Shown: in pieces, positions 11,130-22,800 of the stretch
How positions within the stretch are numbered: the first letter of the stretch is position 1
Layout: each line of letters begins with the position of its first letter
NCBI GenBank assembly: GCA_003254905.1
Contig: QANU01006828.1
Coordinates: 1,490,877-1,554,876 of the forward strand
Source of the DNA: Nissolia schottii
Lineage: Eukaryota; Streptophyta; Magnoliopsida; Fabales; Fabaceae
DNA: 64,000 nucleotides
Direction: 5' to 3'
Notes under the pieces: generated by a model
What the model was told of the DNA's origin: nothing
The model's input: the letters and a program-made list of their open reading frames with translations, nothing else
Database searches by the model: none
Position numbers and translations under genes: made by a program

Positions 11130-12260
11130 GGAGTGTTACCAAGTGGCTTCAAATACACAAGAGGGGGGTGAATTGGGTATACAACTTTTTCACAAAACTT
11201 TTCTTACTTGAAAAAACAAGCTAGCAAATATCAACAAAGATATAAGAACAAGTAATAAAGCAAGCTAGCACAAGCAATGTTAAAGTAAAAAGTTAAGGGA
11301 TAAAAAGAATGCAAACTCAATTTATCTTGGTTCGACCACCCTTGTGATCTACGTCTAGTCCCCAAGTAGATTTTCTCCATATCTTCAAGCTTGAAACTTA
11401 GGTGCTTGAAAAACCATTACAAGAAAGAGCATTCTTCTTCTGCCTCAAGTAACCTTCCTTAGGGATTCCACCCTAATCAATTTAGAGGGATACATCACCC
11501 TCTTTACAAGAGTGAAATTTATGGATTGGAAACTTTCTCAAAGAGTAGATAATACAAATTGAAGCTCTATAGGTGTATGTGTGAATAACTCTCTTTTTGG
11601 CTTAGAAAAATGGCTTAATAAATGCTCTTAATGATTTATAGAATGATAGGAATTTTGGAGTTAATGTTCTACTTTAAATTACTGAGTTTGGTGGGTATTT
11701 ATAGTGCTCCAAGTGATCCTAGCCGTTGTGTATTTAATGCACAAGAAACAGTACAACAGAACTAGCCGTTACTGTCTTTAGAGACTGAGTCGTTTGAATG
11801 ACTAAAGTAAATTCATTCGAATGACATATGTAATGTAGCCGTTGTGAGTCTCTTCTGTCAGAGTCATTCGAATGACTAATCTTGAGTTATTTGAATGACT
11901 TGAGCCTTGCAAGGGTCACAGATAGCACACGAGCTTTGTCAATCAAATGACTACTTCGAATGTCTCGGGATTGAGTCATTCGAATGACTTGTTCGTGAGT
12001 CATTCGATTGATCCTTTACAAATCTTGTTCAAACTCATTCTTTTTCTTGTCCTTCTTGATTCCTTTGTTTATCTAATCTATTTTAAGTTCTAGAATCAAA
12101 TGTTTGTTTGCACGAGCCATTTTAGAAAGCTTTTTAGATAGGTTTATCACACATAAACCTTTAACACATTTCCTAAATCCTAAATCTATATTTTCTTGGA
12201 ATTCCTTGACTTGGAAACTTGCGTCTTTGTCTTCATCAAAACCTTCTTCATATAGCATTT
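11130..12260. repeat. LTR-like repeat with TCATTCGAATGA words
   Basis: The left side contains GAGGGGGGTGAATTGGG and a 'cttggttcgacc' block, both familiar from high-copy plant LTRs. The right side contains TTGTCTTCATCAAAACC, the reverse complement of a common Sirevirus-like terminal phrase. At 11788-12013 six or more copies of GTCATTCGAATGAC or near variants occur. It interrupts the region upstream of the antisense gene. No partner LTR, primer site or coding region is seen. The family assignment is uncertain. Confidence 0.45.
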
Positions 12261-12331
12261 ACAGCGAGATACGGAGAGTCAAGAGTTTGAACATGGTTAA
12301 ACAGTAAAAAATAAAATGAGAAGCAAATGGG

Positions 12332-12339
12332 GTATTTAT
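12332..12339 (-). promoter_or_regulatory. TATA box, likely promoter of the antisense gene
   Basis: On the minus strand GTATAAATAC lies upstream of the antisense gene start (11050), now separated from it by the 11130-12260 insertion. Without that insertion the distance would be about 150 bp, a normal promoter-to-ATG spacing. Confidence 0.35.
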
Positions 12340-12809
12340 ACTGAACGGTGACTGTGAGAAAAGGAAGAAATGAAAGGTTGGGTAAATTTATCTTTACCCC
12401 TAATTTAATTTAATTTTACTTCTAATTTAATCTAAAGAAATGATTTCATGGGAGAACATGAAAATTATTATGGTGGCGGAAGTGCAAGGGGTTTGTATCG
12501 GAAACCATGTACGAATGATTGATGTGTCATTTAAACAGGCCTTGAAAATATGAGCGGCAGAGTACATTACATAAATACCCTCCAAGTGAAAATTCTAAAA
12601 TTCAAAGTTCCCACTTTTTTCTGATACGAAAAATCCAAAGGTGAGAACTTGGGGAGGTGAGCAAGTTTAGACAATGACAATGCGAGCAATCATCAAAAAG
12701 AATGTTGGCGATGACAGGATGGGTTGAAGTCGATGATAAACAATAGGTGACAGAAACAAGTTTGGAGAATGGTTGATTATCCATTTAGTAAGGCCACTAG
12801 TCGACAAAT

Positions 12810-13530
12810 ATGTGTCGCGACCAATGGATTAGGAGAAGTATATTAAGTCAAGACTGTCGCGAATGTGAGAAAATTAACTTAAAGAATGATGGTCGCAGTA
12901 GAGTAACAAGAATCATCTACAAGGCTAATGTTGCAAGATGATTTAAGAGTTAGTGCAGGAAAGGATCAAGACAATTCAAATAAAGTATTTTGGAGGGAAC
13001 GGTTACCAACGAACACCTCTAGTAAGGTAAACTTCCCATCTGACGTGGCACACGAAGAGCAATAACTACCCATCTTTAGGATTTGACGCGCGCACGACAA
13101 ACACATGATAGTAACCACTATGCATACGTGTTGTGCATGGTGGTTAACTGATCCGAATTTTTCGGACCATAACTGATTGTGTGGTAACCGTCACCAGAGC
13201 GGGGAACGATGGTTACAAGTTCTGAAACTCTATAAATATGGGACTTAGGAACAAGCAAGAGGGTGTTTCATTGATTACCAAATACTCACAAGTCCCCTAA
13301 CGACGAAAACAGTACACAGAAACCCAATGTATGCCACTTCTCTTTACATTTCTGCACTTTATTTCTCGTTTTAGTAGGAGTAGTTCCTTTACTTTATTTT
13401 CCTTATTCAGACTCTTCTTTTATTTTTATTGCTTAAATCCCTGTTTCTACAAGGGAATTGTATTTCGAAATCACTTATTAGTGATCATCAATAAAGCATT
13501 CTGATTTCACTTCTCCACTTCTTGCATTCT
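12810..13530 (+). repeat. Probable LTR of the Tat-like remnant
   Basis: A plus-strand promoter-like TATAAATA (13231-13238) is followed about 255 bp later by an AATAAAG polyadenylation-type signal (13490-13496), then a short tail ending near CTTCTTGCA. This is the R/U5 layout of an LTR. No primer-binding site follows, which favours a 3' LTR. No second copy is in the window, so the ends are guesses. Confidence 0.4.
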
Positions 13531-15860
13531 ATATTGACGTCCATGTTCTTTATTGAGAACTTATAATGGCTTGTCCCATTTTTTTTAAAACAATTTTTTG
13601 CATTTGCACTAAGTAATTCTCTCTGGAATTATTTCGCGTGAAACAACACCCACATGACAACCTTACATCTATCTTATTCTCAAATCTCACACAATTTCTC
13701 TCCCTTCCTCCTACCATTTCGTCGCGCCACCACCCACCACCACTGTCCGCCAACGCTTTCTCTCTTTCTCCTTTACTTAATTAAACTCCCTCTCACCCTC
13801 GATCACTCACTTATGATGATTTTGTTATGATTTAGTAATTTATGTTATGCTATGTTAATGTTATGGTGGCTTATTTTTTTTGTGCACGTGTTTTTTTGTT
13901 GTTGAATTGATACTTTTTTTTATATTAAAAAAATACAATTTTTTTAAATTATAAATATAGTTTCTTTTTACTACAAAGAATACAGATTTTTTGATAAGGC
14001 CTAAATGCTAAAAAAAAGGCTTAATTACCCAAAAAATGTCTAAAAACTCTCAAAATAGTGGACAAAAGTTTTGAAAAAACAATATCTTGATTGACAAGTC
14101 GGCTCGAGATGGGTCATCCCATTTAAAACTACACAACTCGACTCGTTTGACTTGTCATTGAGTTTATTGGATGGGTAAATGTATCTGAAAAATATGTCTC
14201 TAATTGGTCGACGTACACCCTACTAGTACACATACTCATACCCATCATGGATACGTATCCCCCATATCTGAGAAGATTTGCATCTCCATGGGTATCCACA
14301 AGAGTTTCCAACAATTAAAAAAAATTATAAAAATCACTATCAAATATAATATATTGCAATACTAATAGTAACAAATCGCAATCTAAATTAACAAAATATA
14401 TAATAAAAATTTAATAACATTATAAATACAAATGAATTAGGAATTTTAGTTTTTATATTTATATAGGTAAAAATAGTTATATAATTTTATATATTAATGA
14501 GTAATTAATGGGTATCCATGAGTTGGGTACCTTAATTCTCGTATCAATACCCATTAGTAAACGGGTATGAATATTTGTCATCATAGGTATAAAAATTGTG
14601 GGCATACCCGTACTGGCCCGTTAGGGGTAATACTCATGAGTATCTGAGTTTGTGGGTGTTTTTGCCATCCCTAATTCGTGGTGTTTTTCTTCATAGAGGC
14701 TTTGTAGATAATAAAAGTATTCAAGATGATGAAGTATTTAGATCTAATGTGAAATGAAACATAATATGTCCTTCAAATTGTATCACTAGTAGTGTTGTCT
14801 CCACTGTAAAAGATACTTAGACATCGAAAAGTCTTTAGGTAAAGAGCAAATCTACAGATCTGTAGCTAGTTCAAGATGTAAAGTGCATTTGTTTGTTATT
14901 TAGGTTAAATGTGATGTACTTTTGTTGCCTTGTATGTGCCATGTGACTTATCTATGAACAAAACTATATGATTCTAGTAAAAACAAAGTATATACATGTA
15001 GAAAAATTCAATAAAATTAACACATTATAATTTATTTAACTTTTGAAAAATGTAAATTAACTCTTTCCTCATGCACGGTTGAAATTAATTTTTTTATAAA
15101 TAATCTAAATTTAGTATTTTATGTACTGATGGTTACGGACCGATTCAAATGGAATTTGAGGTCATCCTAGATCGGATATCAAATATTTCTTTTTTGACAA
15201 GAGGAAAGAAGAATTTTATTCATAAAAAAATTTAATGACACTTATAAATTGAAAATAATACATAAATTTTAATATTAATAAGAAACGGATATACCTTTCA
15301 TTTTGAAATAACTGAAAATCTGTAACTCTGCTATTTACTTTTAGACTATCGATCTCTAAGTGTCTTTTATATCGAAAATCAACACTATCAATACTGTAAT
15401 TTGAAGAATGCATTAAGTTTCCCTTCATGATAAATTTGAATATCTTCTTCATGTGTAAGATTTATAAACGAAATCTCACAAAGAGAAATTAAAACAACAT
15501 AAAAGAGAAAGAAAATACCATAAAGAGAAACAAAACTACAATTATAAAAGAAAACGAAAGCAACACGAAGGAAAACAAAAACACTCGCAAAAAGAAATGA
15601 AAAACAAAAAAAAAAGTCTATATATTTGTGCAATGCAAAGTTCAACAAATTTTTTTAAAAAAGATGTATAGTGTATAAGAGTTTTACAAATAAAAAATAA
15701 TTGGGGTACACGTCAGTCATGTTACCCGTACATTCACCATGTACAAAATATGAAAATTAATTGGTATATGTCATATTTCGTACAAATCGTGAAATTTGGA
15801 ATAATCTAACGATCACGCGACTACAACACACATTCTCACGAGATTTTTCCCCACACTCAC
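13531..15860. other. AT-rich intergenic DNA with old repeats
   Basis: No supported gene. About 13990-14200 is a diverged copy of a repeat also present at about 40080-40440 (shared phrases such as ACTTGTCATT and a following AAATATG). Inserted in it, about 14200-14680 is a stretch rich in GGGTA/TACCC words, typical of a degenerate non-autonomous transposon of unknown class. The minus-strand frame at 15388-15648 is low-complexity, Phe-rich and not convincing. Confidence 0.5.
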
Positions 15861-16570
15861 GTGCACAAACATTATGTGTTATTCTACACAAACTTTAGAG
15901 ATTAAAATTCACATGAATATTTTGGTAAATGTGTGTTTTTCATGTTTTTAATGTTTGTGCACCCTCGTTCTCAATGTTGGTGCAATTACATTGTTAAAGT
16001 GTGTGCTTTGATGCTATAGACGTTTGTTAACATGAAACACAAGCATACTTAGAAATACCACACATGCACAAACTTTATATATTAAAGTGCACAAACATTA
16101 TGTGTTACTCTGCACAAACTTTAGAGATTAAAATTTACATAAATATTTGGTAAGTGTGTTTTTCATGTTTTCAATGTGTTTTTCATGTTTTCAATGTTTG
16201 TGCACCCTCATTCTCAATGTTTGTGCAATTATGTTGATAAAGTTTGTGCTTTGATGCTCTGGGGGTTTGTTAAAATGAAACACAATCATACCTAGAAACA
16301 TCACATGTGCACAAACTTTATATATTAAAGTGCACAAACATTATGTGTTATACTGCACAAACTTTAGAGATTAAAATCGGTATAAATATTTGGTAAGTGT
16401 GCACAAACCTTAAGTATCATAATGCACAAACATTGTATACGTCAATGCACAAACTTTACAAATTCTAACATGTATATTTCACAAGAAACTCATATAATAT
16501 ACACAAATTATCAATGCACAAGCTTTATATACTAAAATGTACAAACTCTACAGACTAAATGCACAGATTT
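15861..16570. repeat. Tandem array with TGCACAAAC words on both strands
   Basis: The units begin GTGCACAAACATTATG at 15861, 16087 and 16330 (lengths 226 and 243 bp, third unit decaying after about 140 bp). The second unit contains an internal 20-bp duplication. Within 710 bp, TGCACAAAC or GTTTGTGCA (with one-base variants) appears about 20 times, in both orientations. It has no coding potential. Confidence 0.8.
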
Positions 16571-17574
16571 TTTGAACAATTTTGCAAAAGATTTCCCCAA
16601 ACACAAATAGTAAAGGTCATCCAAAATTTCAAAATTAAATCACATACATTGGTCGAAAAGTAAGGAAAGTTCAAAATCCTGCAATCAACTGCAAAAACTC
16701 TAAAAAGTTATAGTTTCAAATCCGAAACATAAATGTGGGCGTTCGTTATCGAGTGCTTAATCATCCTTCGTTCGGTGGTGGTTTTAGTGAAATTCGGGCA
16801 GAGATGAATAGAGAATGATGTTGGTTTTGCGAAGGAGATGTGCAGACACAAGCGGTTTCTTTGTCGTGTGTATAGATGCGCACGTAATAGGCGAGTGAGT
16901 GAACGTGGGAGACAAAGGTTGTTTGGGAGTTATTGTGTGGGCCCAATCGTATAAATACGAAAGTGGATGCTAAGAGGATGTACATGTAACAAGACTATTT
17001 ACAAATTTTTTATTTCAATATTGAAAATGTAGGGTATTTAACTGGTGTGTAGTGTTTTTTTTTTTCTAGATGTACCTACGTATGAGATTTGAAAAGCAAA
17101 ATCAAGTTGTTGCACCTCAATTTTGCTTTTTTTGACATGTTTTAACTTTTATGCTTTAATGACGATTTGCCACACTAAATCAGATTGTTGCAACCCCATT
17201 TAGGTGTTTATTTTTTTATCGTGTTTAACTCAATATGTAGTTGTAAATTCATTGATACATCCATTCGATTACCTATATTCATTCTGAGAACTTTAAAATT
17301 TTTCTCTCTCACTCACTCAATTTCTACTCTCAATAAAAACACCCTCCTTCTCTTTTTCTTACTTTTTTTTTTTTATGATAGTGTAAACACTGACTCTCAA
17401 TTTTTATTTTTTTTTTTACAATTTACAGTATTTATTGGCATAAAAGAAGAAGAAGAAAAAACAAGGGAGTAGAGCAAGGAGTCACACCACCCCCAGCAAG
17501 AAGTCAAACTAGCAGTTGTAAAAAAACACCGAGAGCAGCGTTAGACACTGCGAGGGAATCAGATTCAGATTCCC
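16571..17574. other. Intergenic, nothing recognised
   Basis: The two open frames of 70-95 codons (16761-16985 minus, 17185-17472 plus) are Phe/Ser/Leu-rich low-complexity translations with no family resemblance. CT-rich and T-rich runs lie at 17290-17420. Confidence 0.5.
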
Positions 17575-18175
17575 ATGTGTCACATTACAGGAATTTTTCC
17601 AAAATAAACTAAAAAAAATACTCATTTCCATAATAAAGTATTTTTAGAGTTATTCCTAAAATAAACATTTTTTTATATAAAGGGAATCGTGGATTTAAGT
17701 TGACTTCTGCTAAAGTTTCTAGCACAGTTTCCTTATGTTTGAAATTTTAGGTTTTTTTATTTATTTATGGCCCCAAAATTTGTATAATCCCATAATATGG
17801 TGTCTTAAAAAAAATTATGATTGTATGAGTTTATTTTTTGAAATGGCCACTCTGTGTGACGATTTTAAACATCTGAATTTATTTTATTTTATTTTTAGGT
17901 CTAAAATCGCCACCCAGGGTGGCGATTTCAGATTCTGAAATCGCCATTGACCTCGACAATTTTAGACCTATTTTCGTTTTTTTTTATTTTCTGAAATCGC
18001 CCTAAACAGTGGCGATTTTAGAAGTTTATCCCACACTTTCATACTTTTTCATTCTAGCCCATAATTCGGATTTTTTTTTTCCAAAACCCACCCCAATGTA
18101 AAAACCCCGAAATTTTAAGTGGCACCCTTGGGGTATTGAAATTTTAAGTAACCTATCCCTAATACGCTTCCAGCT

Positions 18176-18279
18176 TCTTGTGCTCTGAGGACAGTTGATC
18201 TCAATGGAAATGCATTAGATGGGCCACTTCCCAAGTCTCTTACCAGTTGCACAACATTAGCGGTATTAGACCTCGTAAG
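18176..18279 (+). pseudogene. LRR receptor-like protein gene fragment
   Basis: One frame reads LRTVDLNGNALDGPLPKSL and continues TSCTTLAVLDL. This is one and a half plant extracellular leucine-rich repeats of the LxxLxLxxNxLxGxLPxSL type, as in Cf-like receptor proteins and LRR kinases. Only about 35 codons remain. A pyrimidine-rich stretch ending in CAG just upstream could be an old splice acceptor. The fragment stops 20 bp before the tandem array. It was probably captured by the surrounding TIR element. It is too short to work as a gene. Confidence 0.7.
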
Positions 18280-18298
18280 ATCCACACTGAGTGCGGGA

Positions 18299-19013
18299 AG
18301 TCTATGACATTTTATTGTTTACTAAATACAATTTTTTTTATTAATGGTCATTTCATAACTTATAATCATGTCTTTTTTAAGAAAAATAATGTTTATTATT
18401 AATATAAATTTTTTGAATGTTATAGTTAGCCTTCGCTTAACACTAAAAAATGATTTTTGCTATAATTCAATTTTTGTAGTCTATGACCTTTTATTTTTAC
18501 TAAAAATGACTTATTAAATTAATGATCATCTTTCATAGGTTATAACTAAGTCTTTTTTTAAAAAAATAAAATTTATTGATAATGTGCATTTTTTGAAGAC
18601 TAGTCTTGGATTTTCATTCAAAAATAATTTTCAGCAAGTTGCAATTTTTGTAGCTTATGACCTTCTATTTTCACTAAAATCACCTTCTTAGACTAATGGT
18701 CATCTTTCATATGTTATAATCATGTCTTCTTTTTTTTTTGGAAAAAAATAAAGTTTAATATTAATATGCATTTTATATTGGTTATACCCTTGGATTTTCT
18801 CTCAAAAATGATTTTCAGTAAGTTACAATTTTCGTAACTTATGACCTTTTATTTTTACTAAAAACGACTTCTTAGATTGATTTTCATTTTTTTATAAGTT
18901 ATATCCATGTCTTTTTCGTGAAAAATAGTTTATCGTTAATATACATCTTTTTGAAAATATAGCATTGAATTTTTACTTTAAAATGATTTTTGATAAACTG
19001 CAATTTTTGTAAA
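18299..19013. repeat. Four tandem ~178-bp units
   Basis: The units start at 18299, 18478, 18652 and 18836 with (A)GTCTATGAC or AACTTATGAC variants, each followed by CTTTTATTTTTACTAAAA, a CATCTTTCATA-TTATAA block, CATGTCTTTTT, a TTATTAATATGCATTTT block and CAATTTTTGTA at the end. Unit lengths are 179, 174, 184 and about 178 bp. The copies are diverged, perhaps 15-25 per cent by eye, so the amplification is not recent. Confidence 0.85.
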
Positions 19014-19380
19014 AGTCGATTTAAATAGACTTCTAACTATAAAAAAAATCTTGGTACACAGGAGTCAATGTAAATCAAATCACTTTATATAAAAAAAATT
19101 ATTTTTAGAATAACTGTGCAAATGATTTATTTTAAAAATATGTATTTTTTTATAATTTATTTTGGAATTTTTTTCCACATCACCAAAAGGCAATTTTGGA
19201 TTTCAGTAGCCCGAATTAGTCTTGTAAAAATGTAAATGTGCAAAAACACCGACATACCAATATTATTATATTGGTTTTTCAATATATAAAAAAGACCCTA
19301 CATGAGTTTTACACAATTAATTATATATTGCTATATCAATAAAAAAATTGACTTTTGTATTCACTAACTTAAAAATATTT

Positions 19381-19873
19381 AGCTTAAATACGTTTCGGGT
19401 CCTTGATAAACTTAGAAAATTTGGTTTAGGTCTCTAAAAGATTTTTTTTGGTCCAAATATATGAGAAATATTTGGTTTTAATTAGTCCTGCCATTGATGT
19501 AGCTCTATTAAGTGTTGATGTGGCTAACAGACTATCTCGTCAATAGTGTCATATGAACAAAATAAACTAACCTTACTCATTATTAGGCTCAAAATGACTC
19601 ATAACTCGATATTTGACCTGAATTTGTCCCCCAAGTCATGACTCACGCATGACTCAGTTCGGGTTAAATAGCGAGTTATGGGTTCAATTTGGGTTGTGTT
19701 ATAGGTTACATGAGTTTATTTTACTCATATGACATTAAGACTAAATAATTTATAATATGTTATAAACTAAAATCAAATATTTATAATTTGTTTGAATCAA
19801 AACAAAAGAAAATATTTTTAAGGATCTAAACCAAATTTTAAAAAAAATTTAAGGACCCAAAACATATCTAACC
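19381..19873. mobile_element. MITE, 493 bp, 9-bp target duplication
   Basis: The left end AGCTTAAATACGTTTCGGGT and the right end (reverse complement GGTTAGATATGTTTTGGGT) form terminal inverted repeats continuing as CCTT and GGTTTAG. AAAATATTT occurs on both flanks (19372-19380 and 19874-19882), which suits a MULE-type 9-bp duplication, although it is AT-rich. No coding capacity. This GGTTAAATATGTTT-GGGTCC type is common in legume DNA in my recollection. Confidence 0.65.
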
Positions 19874-19882
19874 AAAATATTT

Positions 19883-22800
19883 TATATGTATGATTGAATT
19901 TGATTAGAAGATAATATAATTTTTTTTTTATAATTAATGAGTAAGGACGTTATAGAAGTTTTGATGGGATATTACATGAATGTTATAAACCACTCTTAAT
20001 TATTGTAACACAATAAAATAGGATAAATATATGGCACAAATAAAATACTAGTTTTGCTTAATTTTTTAATGCACAAAAAATACTAATTTTTTTTATACTC
20101 AGGATTGTCATCATCAATAATGACTAATCTCCTAACAATAATGGAGCTTATATGAAGTGATTGATTCCTACCTATAAAATGTTTTTCCAGCAAAATACTA
20201 GTTTTACTGCAGGAAACTTGACCTAACTAGGTTTTATGCCTGTGGTGTCAACCGACAATTGACAAGTTGTTATATAAATAAAGAAAGTTCATTAAGAAGT
20301 GGTCCTACACAGAGGGATGTAGGCCCAATAATGTTTATTAGGTGGCAATTGAAAGTACTGAATTTGTAATCCTCAGAAGGGTTGAGGGAACAAATGATTT
20401 TTATTTCTTTTTTTACCCATTTTTTAAATACCACAATTATATTTTGAGTTTTTGATAACAAAAGCGTTAAATTTACTTGTGAAGAAATCTAAATTAAAAA
20501 TGTTTTGATTACTTTTTATGCTTGCAAATTTGTAATGCATGAAAAGCTTCAAATGCTTACTCTTTCCATAAATATTTTCACTTTTTTTTTTTTTTTAACA
20601 AGGGAGTCAGTTAAATTGGTCATTGCTATGTTAGGGACCAATTTAGTCCCTCAACCTCAATCATTCAAAAACAAATGAATGATTAAGATTATATATAAAA
20701 ACAATTACGTAGCAATTTATTTTTATAATTTATTAATACTTCTATTTGATTTGTCCATTTTGCCCTTCTACTATTATTATTTCCTTCCATGGTAGTTACA
20801 CCAGTGGAAAGTTGTGGTTGTGGTGGGCTGGTGGCCCCGGAGGAGAGTTGTGATGGCCCCGTAGCGTGGGCTGTGGCGTGGGCCCAAGTGAGAGAAAAAG
20901 AGAGATAAATGGTTTTTTTTTTTTTTAAAGAGAAAATAATGCAAGTGGGCAAAAAGTAATTGTCTTGTATTTTAAGAATTTTTTAATAAAAGGATCAAAA
21001 TGGTTCATACGTTAGCTTGCACGAGGTTGGCAAGTACCTTTTAACAAGTATGTTAAAGTATTTAAGGTATTTGTTAGCTAGCTTTTTCTTTCCTTATATT
21101 TTTAGGGTTTAGGGACCAATAAACATTTACTTTTATTTTTTTTTACATATTTTTTAGGTTTTAGGAACCAATTAATAATGTTCATTTTTTTAAATAATTT
21201 CAATTGATAATATTCATAAAATATACATTAAATATATTTCACGAATATATATAATAAGAATCTATAAGTACTTTTAAGCTAATTTTAAGGTCAATCAAAA
21301 TCAAATATCTTATCCTGAGATTGTGTTAGCAATTAAGATTAAAAAATTTAAATCTTTTCAAAGAAAATTAAATTGAATTAGTTTTTATATTATTAAGTCA
21401 CCTTTTACTCGACATAATGAAAAAATTTACAAGAACAAAAATGCTTCAAGTAATTAATATTATTTTTATATAATAATAAAATAAAAATAAATTAATATTA
21501 TTTGTAATAATAATAAATCAATTTCCCTTTTATCTTTTTTTTTAATTAAGGAAAGAGATGAGAATTGAACATTGGACTTCCAATTTAACCAAATGTAGAA
21601 ACAACCACTAAGTTGTAAGCTCAATCACATTTCCTTTTTATCTTGAGACTATGCAGGCATATTCTCAAATGGTATTTATAGCATAAAAATTGTTTTCATA
21701 TTATTTTAAGAAGATTTTAAATAGATAAAAATCACATATACAATTGAGGTGATAAGTGTCTTAATCCCTTATAATCAAATTAACTCTCCAGTTTTAACTT
21801 TAAGAATGAAAAAAAAAAAAAATCTTTGTTGAGAAACTTCTATCCTTTTTAAGGATATCAATCAAGTTAGACTAGATTAGTTGAATTCCTAATAATATCG
21901 TATAAATTTTGTTAGTTACATCTAAACTAAAAAGAAGCATATATAAAATTTGAAAAAAAATAAAAGATTTAAAATGAGAGTCCAATCTTGATCCTGCAGT
22001 CTCACTTCAAGTAATCTGGTTTATGAGACTATATTGACTCGGTAAACGAAAAACAAAAGATAGCATATTAATTACAATAATTTTAACTACTTAGCATATT
22101 GTGTACTATTATCAAGAGATATATATTTTAAATTTATATTGTGTTAACGTTAATTTAAAAATTATTTTAAAAGGGGAGAATAATAACGTAAAATTAAAAT
22201 TTTAGTGGTTCAGGGCGAATCACGACATTTTATGTTGCATGAGACGTAACAAATGGTGGATAGCAGCCCAGGAGTTGTCTTTATTATATCATCAAAACCA
22301 AGCCAACACGTGTAAAAGTTTCTTGAATGTTCTTTTTCTTTTAATATTTCATACCATATATTTAATCTTAAATTGAGTATAAAAAATTTAAAATTAACAA
22401 ATTAAGTCAATATATCATTCAAAAAATTGTTTCATTTTTTATAATACATTTATTATGTATTGAAAAAATATTATTTATTAATTTTTATTAAATATATTTA
22501 ATAATTAATAATATTTTTAAATCACGTATTAAATATTAAAAATGTCAACATGAAAAGCTTTTCTCTCCCACTTGATAGTTCTGCAACGCTGGATCGACGT
22601 GTCATTTCAGTACGGTTGTTATCAGAGTCACCACCACGCCAACTTGACGCTGGCAACGGGTGGATTGATTGTTCCTTTGGACTTCGTCATCCATTCATCG
22701 TTGTCATTACGAGCACGTGACTGTGCAGGATAGCTAGGATTAAGAGAAAGATTTTCTTTTGGGTGCTAAGATAAAAGGCTTTTTTTTTTGTTTGTTTACG

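Larger units (their letters stand above)
5798..13530 (+). mobile_element. Old Tat/Ogre-like LTR element remnant, nested insertions
   Basis: The pieces fit the layout of the plant Tat lineage (Ogre, Retand, Grande), in which a host-like gene lies antisense between pol and the 3' LTR. About 5850-6030 (+) weakly resembles the end of a gypsy integrase region. About 6040-11050 (-) is a degraded spliced gene facing it, with its own TATA at 12332-12339. About 12810-13530 (+) looks like an LTR. It is broken many times. The gag-only element sits at its left, a reverse-oriented relative of that element's LTR at about 6228-7448, and another LTR-like sequence at about 11130-12260. The lineage call is inference and boundaries are approximate. 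Confidence 0.45.
17575..19195. mobile_element. TIR element carrying an LRR gene fragment (Pack-type)
   Basis: About 17575-17710 and about 19030-19195 are inverted copies of each other. Both read (one reversed) TTCCAAAATAAA, then an A-rich run, then AGTTATTC, then TTTTTTTATATAAAG, then a TTGACT phrase. Between them lie GGCGATTT/AAATCGCC words (17860-18020, including AAATCGCCACCCAGGGTGGC), a fragment of a receptor-like LRR gene (18176-18279) and four tandem units (18299-19013). Long imperfect inverted ends plus a captured gene fragment fit a MULE of the Pack type. I could not define the exact ends or a target duplication, and there is no transposase. Confidence 0.5.

Noticed and set aside
15388-15648. 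Phe-rich minus-strand frame as a membrane protein
   Set aside because: The hydrophobicity comes from A-rich sequence read on the opposite strand; no start context or family.
18299-19013. CRISPR-like repeat array
   Set aside because: The units are 178-bp tandem copies without short direct repeats and unique spacers, and the genome is a plant.
20270-20461. 63-codon minus-strand frame with mixed composition
   Set aside because: Some resemblance to a coding exon, but no family, splice context or repeat partner could be supported.
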